The translations under genes were made by a program, and so were the position numbers. A stretch of 64,000 bases of DNA from Pseudomonas farsensis (GTDB lineage: Bacteria; Pseudomonadota; Gammaproteobacteria; Pseudomonadales; Pseudomonadaceae): assembly GCF_014268805.2 (NCBI RefSeq), contig NZ_JABWRF020000001.1, forward strand, positions 1,498,001 through 1,562,000, in the 5' to 3' direction. Below the pieces are notes generated by a model. It was given only the letters and a program-made list of their open reading frames with translations, was not told the DNA's origin and ran no database searches. Below are positions 26,786-34,109 of this stretch, in pieces (within the stretch, counting starts at the first letter, position 1; each line of letters starts with the position of its first letter).

Positions 26786-26901
26786 TGTAGGAGCGGCCTT
26801 GTGCCGCGAAAGGGCTGCGTAGCAGCCCCATGATTTTGTGTCAGACAGAGATCTTGGGGGCTGCTATGCAGCCCTTTCGCGACACAAGGCCGCTCCTACA
26901 C
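26786..26901. repeat. REP pair, inverted, between cysS and a sensor kinase
   Basis: TGTAGGAGCGGCCTTGTG at the left and its inverse CACAAGGCCGCTCCTACA at the right enclose two inner arms (AAAGGGCTGCGTAGCAGCCC and its inverse) and about 30 unique bases. The whole can fold into a long cruciform and lies between convergent genes, so it may serve as a transcription end. Confidence 0.9.
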
Positions 26902-26917
26902 GGGAGTTCGGCAGGGG

Positions 26918-28309
26918 CTACCTGCCGGCCCCACCCAGCGGGCAGTGCAGCACCAGTTTCGCGCCCCCCAGCTCACTGCTGCCCACCTCAAGCCCGAACC
27001 CGTGAAGGTCGACGATCGCCGCGACGATCGACAACCCCAGCCCGAACCCTGCATGGCGATGGCCCTCTTCACTGCGGTAAAAACGCTTGAGCACCGCCTC
27101 GCGCTCATCCACTGGAATCCCCGGCCCGCTGTCCTCGATGGCAATGTGCACTGCAGCCTCGTCCTGGCGTGCGGTCACACGCACCTGCCCACCTTCGGGG
27201 GTGAACTTGATCGCGTTGCCCACCAGGTTAGCCAGCGCTTCGAACAACAGTTCGCGGTCCCCATGCAGCGTGCTCAACTGTTCAGGCTGTACGAGCGCCA
27301 GGCGGATACCGCCGTCCTCGGCCAGCGGCAGGTAGAAGTCATGCAGTTCGGCCAGCAAGGCTTGTGGGTCTAGCTGCTGGAAACCTGCTCGACGGCGGCG
27401 GTCTTCCAGCTCGCTGATGCGCAGCAAGCCCCGAAAACGCGCCATCAGCGTGTCGGTTTCACTGATCGCCTGGTCCAGCGCCTCGCCTTCGGCAGAACCT
27501 GCCGGGCTTTGCTGGCGAATCCGGTACAACTGTGCACGCAGCCGCGTCAACGGGGTGCGCAGGTCGTGGGCAATGTTGTCGCACACGCCTTTGACCTCGT
27601 GCATCAGCCGCTCGATACGGTCGAGCATGGCGTTGACGATGGCCGCCAGCATGTCCAGTTCGTCGCGCCGGCTCGACAGCGGCAAGCGGTGGGTGAGGTC
27701 GCCAGCCACGATCAGGTCGGCCTGCGCCTGGATGGCGCGGATACGCTTGAGCGGGCGACGCCGCAGCAGGTACCAGCCGGCAAAACCCGGTATCAAGGTC
27801 AGCGAGATGCCCCACAGCAAGGCGTGCAGAATGATCCGCGTGACCACGAACAGCGAACCGTTGTCGCGCACCAGCACCAGCCAGCGGCCATCCTGGGCGC
27901 GGATCGCCACCGCGTCGCAGCTGTCGCGGGGCAGGTGAGGGTCATCGGCATCCAGGCAGCGCTTGAGTTCGTGAATCTTGCCGTCCAGGCCAAGTTCCGG
28001 TGGAATGCTGCGGATGCGCCCACCAATGGGGTTGAGCTGCGCGTCGAACAAACCGTAAGCGTCGAAGCTGCGCTCCTCGAAGGCCTGGCTTGCCACCAGG
28101 GCATCGTCCAGCTGCTTGCCGCTCATATGGGTGAACAGGTGCTGGCGTTGCAGCATTGAGTGGCGGGTGAGCTTGTTCAGGTAGCTGGACACCTCGAAGT
28201 ACAGCACCCCCATGAGAATGCTGCTCCAGGCCACGAACAGAAAGCTGTACAGCGCCAGCAGGCGGCTGGTGGAGGAGCTCCAGCCTTTAGACGGGTTCGG
28301 CAATGGCAT
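26918..28309 (-). CDS. Sensor histidine kinase (two-component)
   Basis: This 463-residue membrane kinase has transmembrane helices at about residues 18-40 and 157-181. A periplasmic domain of about 115 residues has two Cys (KRCLD and RDSCD) that may pair. HAMP (about 182-235), HisKA with NIAHDLRTPLTRL (His248) and an HATPase domain with NLVGNAIKFTP, DSGPGIP and GFGLGLS follow. Its gene overlaps the end of the OmpR-type regulator by 23 bases, so the two form one operon. The stimulus is unknown. Confidence 0.94.
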   Translation of the reverse strand: MPLPNPSKGWSSSTSRLLALYSFLFVAWSSILMGVLYFEVSSYLNKLTRHSMLQRQHLFTHMSGKQLDDALVASQAFEERSFDAYGLFDAQLNPIGGRIRSIPPELGLDGKIHELKRCLDADDPHLPRDSCDAVAIRAQDGRWLVLVRDNGSLFVVTRIILHALLWGISLTLIPGFAGWYLLRRRPLKRIRAIQAQADLIVAGDLTHRLPLSSRRDELDMLAAIVNAMLDRIERLMHEVKGVCDNIAHDLRTPLTRLRAQLYRIRQQSPAGSAEGEALDQAISETDTLMARFRGLLRISELEDRRRRAGFQQLDPQALLAELHDFYLPLAEDGGIRLALVQPEQLSTLHGDRELLFEALANLVGNAIKFTPEGGQVRVTARQDEAAVHIAIEDSGPGIPVDEREAVLKRFYRSEEGHRHAGFGLGLSIVAAIVDLHGFGLEVGSSELGGAKLVLHCPLGGAGR

Positions 28310-28967
28310 AGCCGGAACCCCGTACGGTACGGATCAGCGGGGTCTGGCCGGGGGAGTCGATCTTCTTGCGCAGGCGGCCGATGTGCACGTCAATCAGGTT
28401 GGTACCAGGGTCGAAGTGGTAACCCCAGACTTCCTCGAAGATCATCATGCGGGTGATCACCTGGCCGGAGTGGCGCATCAGGTATTCCAGCAGCTTGTAT
28501 TCGGTGGGCAGCAGGTTCAGCGAGCTCTCGCCGCGCCGGGCTTCATGGCTGATCAGGTCCAGCTCGAGGTCGGCGACTTGCAGGCGGGTCTGGGTCATCG
28601 GTGTGCTGTTGCGGCGCAACAATACCTCGACGCGGGCAGCCATTTCGTCAGAGGCGAAGGGTTTGGTCAGGTAGTCATCGCCACCGGCGCGCAGGCCACG
28701 CACGCGCTCGTCGACGTCCGACAGTGCGCTGATCATCAGAATGGGCGTGGCGATTTTCAGGTTGCGCAGGGTGGTTACGATGGTGAGGCCATCGACTTCG
28801 GGCAGCATGCGGTCCAGGGTGATCAGGTCGTAACCCCCGGCGATGGCCTTGGCCAACCCCTCACGGCCATTGTCGGCCCAGTCCACATCCAGGCCGTGGC
28901 TGGTAAGTTCGGCGACGATTTCCTGGCCGGTGACGGCGTCGTCTTCAATGGTCAGTACGCGAGGCAT
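28287..28967 (-). CDS. OmpR-family response regulator
   Basis: The 226-residue regulator has a receiver domain (acidic pair in IEDD, phosphoacceptor Asp52 in LITLDRMLP, Lys in YLTKPF) and a C-terminal winged-helix DNA-binding domain (LLPTEYKLLEYLM, VWGYHFDPGTNLIDVHI). It is the cognate partner of the kinase encoded just downstream. The ATG at 28967 matches the family start. Target genes are not evident here; the ppnN gene upstream is on the same strand but separated by a terminator. Confidence 0.95.
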   Translation of the reverse strand: MPRVLTIEDDAVTGQEIVAELTSHGLDVDWADNGREGLAKAIAGGYDLITLDRMLPEVDGLTIVTTLRNLKIATPILMISALSDVDERVRGLRAGGDDYLTKPFASDEMAARVEVLLRRNSTPMTQTRLQVADLELDLISHEARRGESSLNLLPTEYKLLEYLMRHSGQVITRMMIFEEVWGYHFDPGTNLIDVHIGRLRKKIDSPGQTPLIRTVRGSGYAIAEPV

Positions 28968-29069
28968 GCTGGTTCCTGGGCGGCGGATTGAGGCTTGATT
29001 GTGCCAAAGAATAGCGGAGCTGCGATTTAAGAAAAATTCATCTGGGTCAAGGAACCTGGCTGAAACAAG

Positions 29070-29093
29070 CCGGGGCCGCAATGGCGGCCCCGG
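29070..29093 (-). terminator. Terminator after ppnN
   Basis: The 10-bp GC stem CCGGGGCCGC/GCGGCCCCGG with a 4-base loop begins 7 bases after the ppnN stop in the direction of transcription. It is followed by a pyrimidine-rich stretch, and separates ppnN from the response-regulator gene. Confidence 0.7.
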
Positions 29094-29099
29094 TATAGG

Positions 29100-30473
29100 T
29101 CAGGTCACGACCTGATAACACGGCACGTAGGCCGCACCGCCAGGCAGTTTCATCCGGTGCTGGTCGACGAATGCCTGCAGCAGCCGGCCGAGCGGGTCGA
29201 GGATCGCTGCGTCGCCGCGAATCTGGTATGGGCCGTGCTCTTCGATCAGGCGGATGCCTTTGTCCTTGACGTTGCCGGCAACAATGCCGGAGAACGCCCG
29301 GCGCAGGTTGGCCGCCAGTTCGTGCGGCGGCAGGTTGCGGCGCAGGGCCAGCGCGGCCATGTTTTCGTGGGTCGGATCGAACGGGTGCTGGAAGCCCTCG
29401 TCGATTTTCAACAGCCAGTTGAAGTGGAAGGCGTCGTTGCGCTCGCGGCGGAACTGCTTGACCTCCTTGAGGCCCTCGACCATATGCCGGGCGACTTCTG
29501 CCGGGTCATCGATGATGATCTGGTAGTGGCGCTGTGCTTCTTCACCCAAGGTGGCGCCCACGAAGGCGTGCAGTTGCAGCAGGAAAGCCTCGGCGCTGCG
29601 CGGCCCGGTGAGGACGACCGGGAACGGCAGGTCGCGGTTGTCCGGGTGCATCAGGATACCCAGCAGGTACAGGAACTCTTCGGCCGTACCGGCGCCGCCT
29701 GGGAAGATGATGATGCCGTGGCCGACGCGCACGAACGCTTCAAGGCGCTTTTCGATGTCGGGCAAGATCACCAGTTCGTTGACGATGGGGTTCGGCGCTT
29801 CGGCGGCGATGATGCCGGGTTCGGTCAGGCCCAGGTAGCGGCTGCCATGCATGCGCTGCTTGGCGTGGGCGATGGTCGCGCCCTTCATCGGGCCTTTCAT
29901 CACGCCGGGGCCGCAACCGGTGCAGATATCCAGTTTGCGCAGGCCCAATTCGTGGCCGACTTTCTTGGTGTACTGGTATTCCTCGCTGCTGATCGAGTGC
30001 CCACCCCAGCACACCACCACTTTGGGCTCCACGCCCGGGCGCAGGGTGCGTGCGTTGCGCAGCAGGTGGAAGACGTAGTCGGTGAGGCCTTGCGAGCTTT
30101 CCAGGTCGATGCGTTGGCTGGCCAGTTCGCTTTCGGTGTAGACGATGTCGCGCAGGGCGCTGAAGAGCATTTCGCGGGTGCTGGCGATCATCTCGCCATC
30201 AACGAAGGCATCGGCGGGGGCGTTGAGCAGTTCGAGGCGTACGCCGCGATCCTGTTGGTGGATGCGCACCTCGAAGTCCTTGTAGGCCTCGAGAATGGTC
30301 TTGGCGTTGTCGACATGGGCGCCGGTGTTGAGGATGGCCAGGGCGCACTGGCGAAACAGAGTGTAGAGGCTGCCGGTACCGACTTCGCTCAGTTGCTGGA
30401 CTTCACGTTGCGACAGCGTCTCCAGGCTACCCTTGGGGCTGACCGAGGCGTTGATGACATTGCGTTGGGGCAT
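29100..30473 (-). CDS. ppnN: Nucleotide 5'-monophosphate nucleosidase PpnN (YgdH)
   Basis: The 457-residue enzyme of the LOG family has the Rossmann-type VVVCWGGHS and the diagnostic PGGAGTAEEF motif. An N-terminal extension and C-terminal domain are present as in E. coli PpnN. It cleaves purine and pyrimidine nucleoside monophosphates to base and ribose 5-phosphate, and in E. coli is tuned by (p)ppGpp. It is cytoplasmic. The ATG at 30473 gives MPQRNVINASVSPKGSLETL, the family's usual start. It is monocistronic, with a long repeat-filled gap upstream. Confidence 0.93.
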   Translation of the reverse strand: MPQRNVINASVSPKGSLETLSQREVQQLSEVGTGSLYTLFRQCALAILNTGAHVDNAKTILEAYKDFEVRIHQQDRGVRLELLNAPADAFVDGEMIASTREMLFSALRDIVYTESELASQRIDLESSQGLTDYVFHLLRNARTLRPGVEPKVVVCWGGHSISSEEYQYTKKVGHELGLRKLDICTGCGPGVMKGPMKGATIAHAKQRMHGSRYLGLTEPGIIAAEAPNPIVNELVILPDIEKRLEAFVRVGHGIIIFPGGAGTAEEFLYLLGILMHPDNRDLPFPVVLTGPRSAEAFLLQLHAFVGATLGEEAQRHYQIIIDDPAEVARHMVEGLKEVKQFRRERNDAFHFNWLLKIDEGFQHPFDPTHENMAALALRRNLPPHELAANLRRAFSGIVAGNVKDKGIRLIEEHGPYQIRGDAAILDPLGRLLQAFVDQHRMKLPGGAAYVPCYQVVT

Positions 30474-30607
30474 CTAAGTCTTTCCTGTGCGGGTAAAACA
30501 TCCTTCTTTGCCAACACCATACAAGCAAAAACGCGCGGCAACGAGGGGGCAACGGAAAAACGTCGGTGGGTTGGCGCAGGCCCTCCATCTTTGAGCAGGC
30601 TTGTGCT

Positions 30608-30837
30608 GGCCTCATCGCAGGCTATCGCCAGCTCCCACAGAGCTCGCCCATCCCCATATCGATGCCGTCTACGCGGTCAGTGTAGGAGCGGCCTTGTGTC
30701 GCGAAAGGGCTGCGAAGCAGCCCCAGGATCTGAGCAACCACCAGGATCGCCGGGGCTGCTTCGCAGCCCTTTCGCGACACAAGGCCGCTCCTACACAATC
30801 AAAAGCGACTTGCCCGAAACCATAGAATCTCCCACAG
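30608..30837. repeat. Dispersed 230-bp repeat, full copy
   Basis: This stretch matches 56816-56970 nearly base for base. The first 105 bases differ at four positions and the last 45 at one. About 75 internal bases, most of a REP hairpin, are missing from the other copy. It carries the conserved flank ending GATGCCGTCTACGCGGTCAG before the REP and AATCAAAAGCGACTTGCCCG after it. Confidence 0.9.
30681..30796. repeat. REP pair, inverted
   Basis: TGTAGGAGCGGCCTTGTGTC and its inverse GACACAAGGCCGCTCCTACA bound this pair. The inner arms GGGCTGCGAAGCAGCCCC and GGGGCTGCTTCGCAGCCC surround about 30 bases. It lies inside the 230-bp dispersed repeat. Confidence 0.92.
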
Positions 30838-30921
30838 AGGCGGTGCTCAATCGCAATATTGCTCGTGGGACCCAATCCTGTGGGAAACGATAGAGAGTTG
30901 TGGCGAGCGGGCTTGCCACAA

Positions 30922-30966
30922 GGAGATATGTCTGGCGGGAACAGGCTTGTACAAAACCATGGCATC
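30922..30966 (-). repeat. 45-bp post-stop element, copy 1
   Basis: Read on the minus strand, it begins 16 bases after the stop of the GlxA-type regulator gene. It contains CCATGG, then the palindrome TTGTACAA, then GCCAGACATATCTCC. It matches 41286-41330 with about six differences. Confidence 0.8.
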
Positions 30967-30982
30967 TCAGCAGCCCCGGCTC

Positions 30983-32059
30983 TCATTCCCCGAGCCTTTG
31001 CTCACGCGAAGGCGGGTAGCCGAAGTAGGCCGCATAGCACTTGCTGAAGTGCGACACCGAGACGAACCCGCAAGCCACCGCCACCTCCATCACCGATAGG
31101 TCCGAATACTGCAGCAGCCGCCGGCTCTTGGTAATGCGCAACTCCATGTAATAACGCCGCGGCGAGGTGCCCAGCTGTGCCTGGAACAAACGGTCGATCT
31201 GCCGCCGTGAGCGCCCGGAGTAGGCGGCAAGCTGGTCCAGGCTGAGGGTTTCTTCGAGGTTGTTTTCCATCAGCTCGACGATGGTGCGCAAATGCAAGCT
31301 CATGGACTTTTTCGCCCCCGGCCCCACCTGGCGATACCGGGCGCCCGAGAACGAGAGGATTTCTTCGACCCCTTCGGCCAGCGCATCACCATGCAGGCGC
31401 CGCACCAGGCCGAGCATCAGCTCCATGGCGCCGTTGGGGCTGGCGGCGGTGAGGCGGTCGCGGTCGAGGGTGAAACTGGCCGGGGTGATGCGTGTTTGCG
31501 GGCTGCACTCGGCAAGGCTTGCCCGTTGCTCGGGGTGCACGCTGCAGCCGTAGTCGGCGAGCACACCGGCGCGGCCCAGGAACCAGGCGCCGTTCCACAG
31601 CCCGCCCAAGGTCATGCCGTGGCTGGCGCAGTCGGCCAGAAGACGGTCGAGGATCGGGTATTTCAGGGCCGTGCGCAGGCCGCCGCAGACCACCAGCAGA
31701 TCGACGTCGCGCAGGCCCTGCGGGGCGAGCGGGGTGGCCACCAGCTCCAGGCCCAGGTCGCTGATGATGCGGTCGCCCGCCAGCGACAGCGGCGTGAAGG
31801 CAAAACTGTCCGCACGCAGCAGGTTGGCCGTTACCAGTACATCCATCGCTACAGTGAAACTGGCCATGGAAAAATGCTCCAGCAGCACGAAGTCGACGCG
31901 AAACGGGCGCTGGGCGCTGCCGTCGGTGTTCTTCAGGCGCAGCATGTTGCTGGTGCTGGTCTTCTTGCTGAACTGGCGTGGTGTTGGCACTGCGGACTCC
32001 GTTTCCTGGCTGGCGCGATGAGTGTGCGGCGCGGCGTCGGGAAAGACAACACTGGCCAT
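30983..32059 (-). CDS. GlxA-family transcriptional regulator (DJ-1/PfpI plus AraC)
   Basis: The 358-residue regulator has an N-terminal DJ-1/PfpI-like domain (FRVDFVLLEHFSMASFTVAMD, DLLVVCGGL, GGLWNGAWFLGRAG) and a C-terminal AraC HTH pair (LSLDQLAAYSGRSRRQIDRLF, SVMEVAVACGFVSVSHFSKCY). Such proteins control catabolism of quaternary amines, arginine or similar compounds in Pseudomonas. The nucleophile position in the first domain is Asn in LWNGAW rather than Cys, so no enzyme activity is expected. Start choice is uncertain: ATG at 32059 or 31945. No obvious target operon adjoins. Confidence 0.88.
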   Translation of the reverse strand: MASVVFPDAAPHTHRASQETESAVPTPRQFSKKTSTSNMLRLKNTDGSAQRPFRVDFVLLEHFSMASFTVAMDVLVTANLLRADSFAFTPLSLAGDRIISDLGLELVATPLAPQGLRDVDLLVVCGGLRTALKYPILDRLLADCASHGMTLGGLWNGAWFLGRAGVLADYGCSVHPEQRASLAECSPQTRITPASFTLDRDRLTAASPNGAMELMLGLVRRLHGDALAEGVEEILSFSGARYRQVGPGAKKSMSLHLRTIVELMENNLEETLSLDQLAAYSGRSRRQIDRLFQAQLGTSPRRYYMELRITKSRRLLQYSDLSVMEVAVACGFVSVSHFSKCYAAYFGYPPSREQRLGE

Positions 32060-32122
32060 GGCGGCACGCAAACCCCAGGCATTGGGCTATGCTGGCCGCC
32101 TTTCCAACCAGGATCCACCGTC

Positions 32123-32593
32123 ATGAAATATGTTGCCGCACTCGCATTCAGCCTGCTGCCCCTGCTTGCCCACGCCGTAGAGCCTGGCCAGCGGCTGGCG
32201 CCGTGGACGCTGAATGATCAGTACGATCAGCCCTATACCTTGAACGAAGAGGTGCGGGTACTGCTGGTGGCCCGCGACATGGACGGCGCCAAGCTGGTCA
32301 AGGCGGCACTGGCCGACGCGCCGAAAGGCTACTTGGAAGCGCGCAAAGCGGTGTTCGTTGCCGATATCCAGCGGATGCCCGCGATCATCAGCAAATTGTT
32401 CGCCGTGCCGGCCATGCGCGACTATAGCTACCGGGTGATGCTGGACCGCGAAGGCCACGTCGCCAGCCAGTATGCTGGCGCCGAGGGCAAGGTGCTGTGG
32501 CTGACCCTGGACAGGGGCAACCTGGTGCAGCAGCGCGAGTTCGCCGACCCTGCGCAGTTGAAGGCGGCACTTGAAGCGGCAACCCAGAAGTGA
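32123..32593 (+). CDS. Exported thioredoxin-fold-like protein without CXXC
   Basis: This 156-residue protein has a signal peptide (MKYVAALAFSLLPLLAHA). The mature part looks like a thioredoxin/peroxiredoxin fold: GQRLAPWTLNDQYDQPYTLN, VLLVARDMDGAKLVKAAL, YSYRVMLDREGHVASQY. It has no CXXC motif, so redox activity of the usual kind is unlikely. It resembles YtfJ-like periplasmic proteins. The start follows a GGATCC-like weak ribosome-binding site. It is divergent from the GlxA regulator, with 63 bases between starts. Confidence 0.75.
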   Translation: MKYVAALAFSLLPLLAHAVEPGQRLAPWTLNDQYDQPYTLNEEVRVLLVARDMDGAKLVKAALADAPKGYLEARKAVFVADIQRMPAIISKLFAVPAMRDYSYRVMLDREGHVASQYAGAEGKVLWLTLDRGNLVQQREFADPAQLKAALEAATQK

Positions 32594-32689
32594 CCCCCAA
32601 CCCACCCCAGTGACGTTGTCCGCCATATCCGTTTGAACCCTTGGCCAGTGCAGCTACCCAAAGCTGTACATGCCAACGGGAGAATGCTC

Positions 32690-32902
32690 ATGGAAATCGG
32701 AACGATCTGGTTCTTCGTCGCCCTTGTGGTGATCGCGCTTGAGGTATGGGCCATCTGGCACATCATCGGCAGCGACCGGCGCGCCGAGCGCAAGATGCTG
32801 TGGGTGGTGTTCGTGGTCTATGCACCGTTCCCCGGCTTGCTGTTCTGGGCCTGGCGCGGGCCAAAGGCGGTGAAGGGGCGGGCGGTGCTCGAAGAAAAGT
32901 AA
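32690..32902 (+). CDS. Small PLDc_N-type membrane protein
   Basis: The 70-residue protein has two hydrophobic helices (MEIGTIWFFVALVVIALEVW and VVFVVYAPFPGLLFWAW) separated by a charged GSDRRAERK segment. This is the pattern of the phospholipase-D-nuclease N-terminal (PLDc_N) domain, here alone without the nuclease. The inner membrane is likely. The ATG at 32690 has GGGAG at 7 bases; an ATG two codons earlier abuts the Shine-Dalgarno sequence and is less likely. Confidence 0.8.
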   Translation: MEIGTIWFFVALVVIALEVWAIWHIIGSDRRAERKMLWVVFVVYAPFPGLLFWAWRGPKAVKGRAVLEEK

Positions 32903-32973
32903 GCAGGGCTTGACCTCGAGTTAACCCAAGGTTTGATACTCCGGCGCTCTATCTACCCTGACGGAGCGCCCGC

Positions 32974-33393
32974 ATGACCAAACCAGCCGTTATTACCCTG
33001 TCCAACCCCGAGGGGCTTTACGACCCCAGCGCCAACGCCTATTCCCATGTTGCTGAAGTGCAGGCGGGCAGCCGCCTGTTATCGATTGCAGGGCAGGGCG
33101 GCGAAGATGCCCAAGGCACGCTTGCCCCCGAGTTTGCCGAGCAGGCCCGGCAGGCGCTGGTCAACCTGCAGACTGCTTTGGCATCCAAAGGCGCGGGCCT
33201 TGGCGACGTCTACAAACTGACGCTGCTGATCGTCGATCACAGTGAGGCGCGCCTGCAGCAATGGGTCGCTGCCGCCAGCCAAGCCTGGGGTTCAGCCATG
33301 ACGCCCACGTGCACCTTGATCCCGGTGCCGCGCCTTGCGCTCGATGGCATGCTGATCGAAATCGACGCCATGGCCGCCTTGCCAGCGCGCTGA
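32974..33393 (+). CDS. RidA/YjgF family protein
   Basis: This 139-residue member of the Rid (YER057c/UK114) family has YSHVAEVQAGSRLLSIAGQ, a central VNLQTALASKGAGLGDVYKL and the C-terminal TPTCTLIPVPRLALDGMLIEIDAMA. Canonical RidA hydrolyses reactive enamines and imines through an Arg in an RxC-like segment. Here PTCTLIPVPRLA lacks that arrangement, so it is probably a Rid subfamily member without proven deaminase activity. It forms cytoplasmic trimers in this family. Confidence 0.85.
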   Translation: MTKPAVITLSNPEGLYDPSANAYSHVAEVQAGSRLLSIAGQGGEDAQGTLAPEFAEQARQALVNLQTALASKGAGLGDVYKLTLLIVDHSEARLQQWVAAASQAWGSAMTPTCTLIPVPRLALDGMLIEIDAMAALPAR

Positions 33394-33461
33394 TCGGGCA
33401 ACCCTTGGTGGGGGCGGGCCGCCCGGCTACAATCGCCCCCCGTTCACCTATCGAGCCCGCT

Positions 33462-33962
33462 ATGCCAGCCCCCATCGAGCTGCTCAAGACCCACCCCGAG
33501 CAGGCGGACCTGATCCGCAACCTCTACCAGTTCTATGCCTATGAGTCGTCTGACTGGGAGCAGGAAGATGTCGAGGTAGACGGGCGCTTCTATATTCATG
33601 AGCCGCACTTGCAGCGTTACTGGCACTCGCCCGGCTGGGGCGCGCACTTGGTGCTGGTCGACGGGTTTATCGCAGGTTTCGTGCTGATCGAGGCCAGCGA
33701 GGTGCCCGGCATCAATGCGCTGGAGCTGGCTGACCTGTTCATCCTCAAGCGTTACCGCCGTCAGGGCATCGGCAGCGTCGTGGCGGGGCAGTTCCTCGCG
33801 GACACCCGCACCGCTTGGCTGCTGCGCTATCACGCACAAGACTCAGCCGCGGCAGGCTTTTGCCAGGCGCTGCTGGCAGGCCTTGCACGCGCCTTTGAAG
33901 AGGTTGCCCTGGATGACGAGCCGCAGCTGCGCAACTTTTTGGTCGGCGGCCTACGACATTAG
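33462..33962 (+). CDS. GNAT N-acetyltransferase
   Basis: A 166-residue GNAT-fold protein has HLVLVDGFIAGFVLIE strands and the acetyl-CoA-binding segment LFILKRYRRQGIGSVVAGQF (R/Q-x-x-G-x-G/A motif). The substrate is unknown. The chosen ATG at 33462 starts MPAPIELLKTHPEQADLIRN; a longer frame upstream overlaps the RidA gene and was rejected. It is probably transcribed with the RidA-family gene 68 bases upstream. Confidence 0.87.
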   Translation: MPAPIELLKTHPEQADLIRNLYQFYAYESSDWEQEDVEVDGRFYIHEPHLQRYWHSPGWGAHLVLVDGFIAGFVLIEASEVPGINALELADLFILKRYRRQGIGSVVAGQFLADTRTAWLLRYHAQDSAAAGFCQALLAGLARAFEEVALDDEPQLRNFLVGGLRH

Positions 33963-34109
33963 TCGCAACGCAGGTTTTTTCGTGACCAAACGCACAAAAA
34001 CCGTCCGTCAACCGGCATAATGCCACCATCGTCAAGTACCCACCCGGACCGACACAGAGGGTAGGTAGCTTTTCCTTTTGGTGCTGTCTGCAGGTTCAGG
34101 TAACCCCCC

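Larger units (their letters stand above)
30474..30982. other. Repeat-rich 509-bp intergenic gap
   Basis: No gene is supported in this gap. It must contain the ppnN promoter near its left end. The rest is filled with repeats listed separately: a 230-bp element duplicated at 56.8 kb, an inverted REP pair inside it, and a 45-bp element shared with 41.3 kb. Short frames here are repeat-derived. Confidence 0.8.

Noticed and set aside
29157..30893. A 578-codon plus-strand frame
   Set aside because: It is antisense to ppnN and runs into the REP-rich gap.
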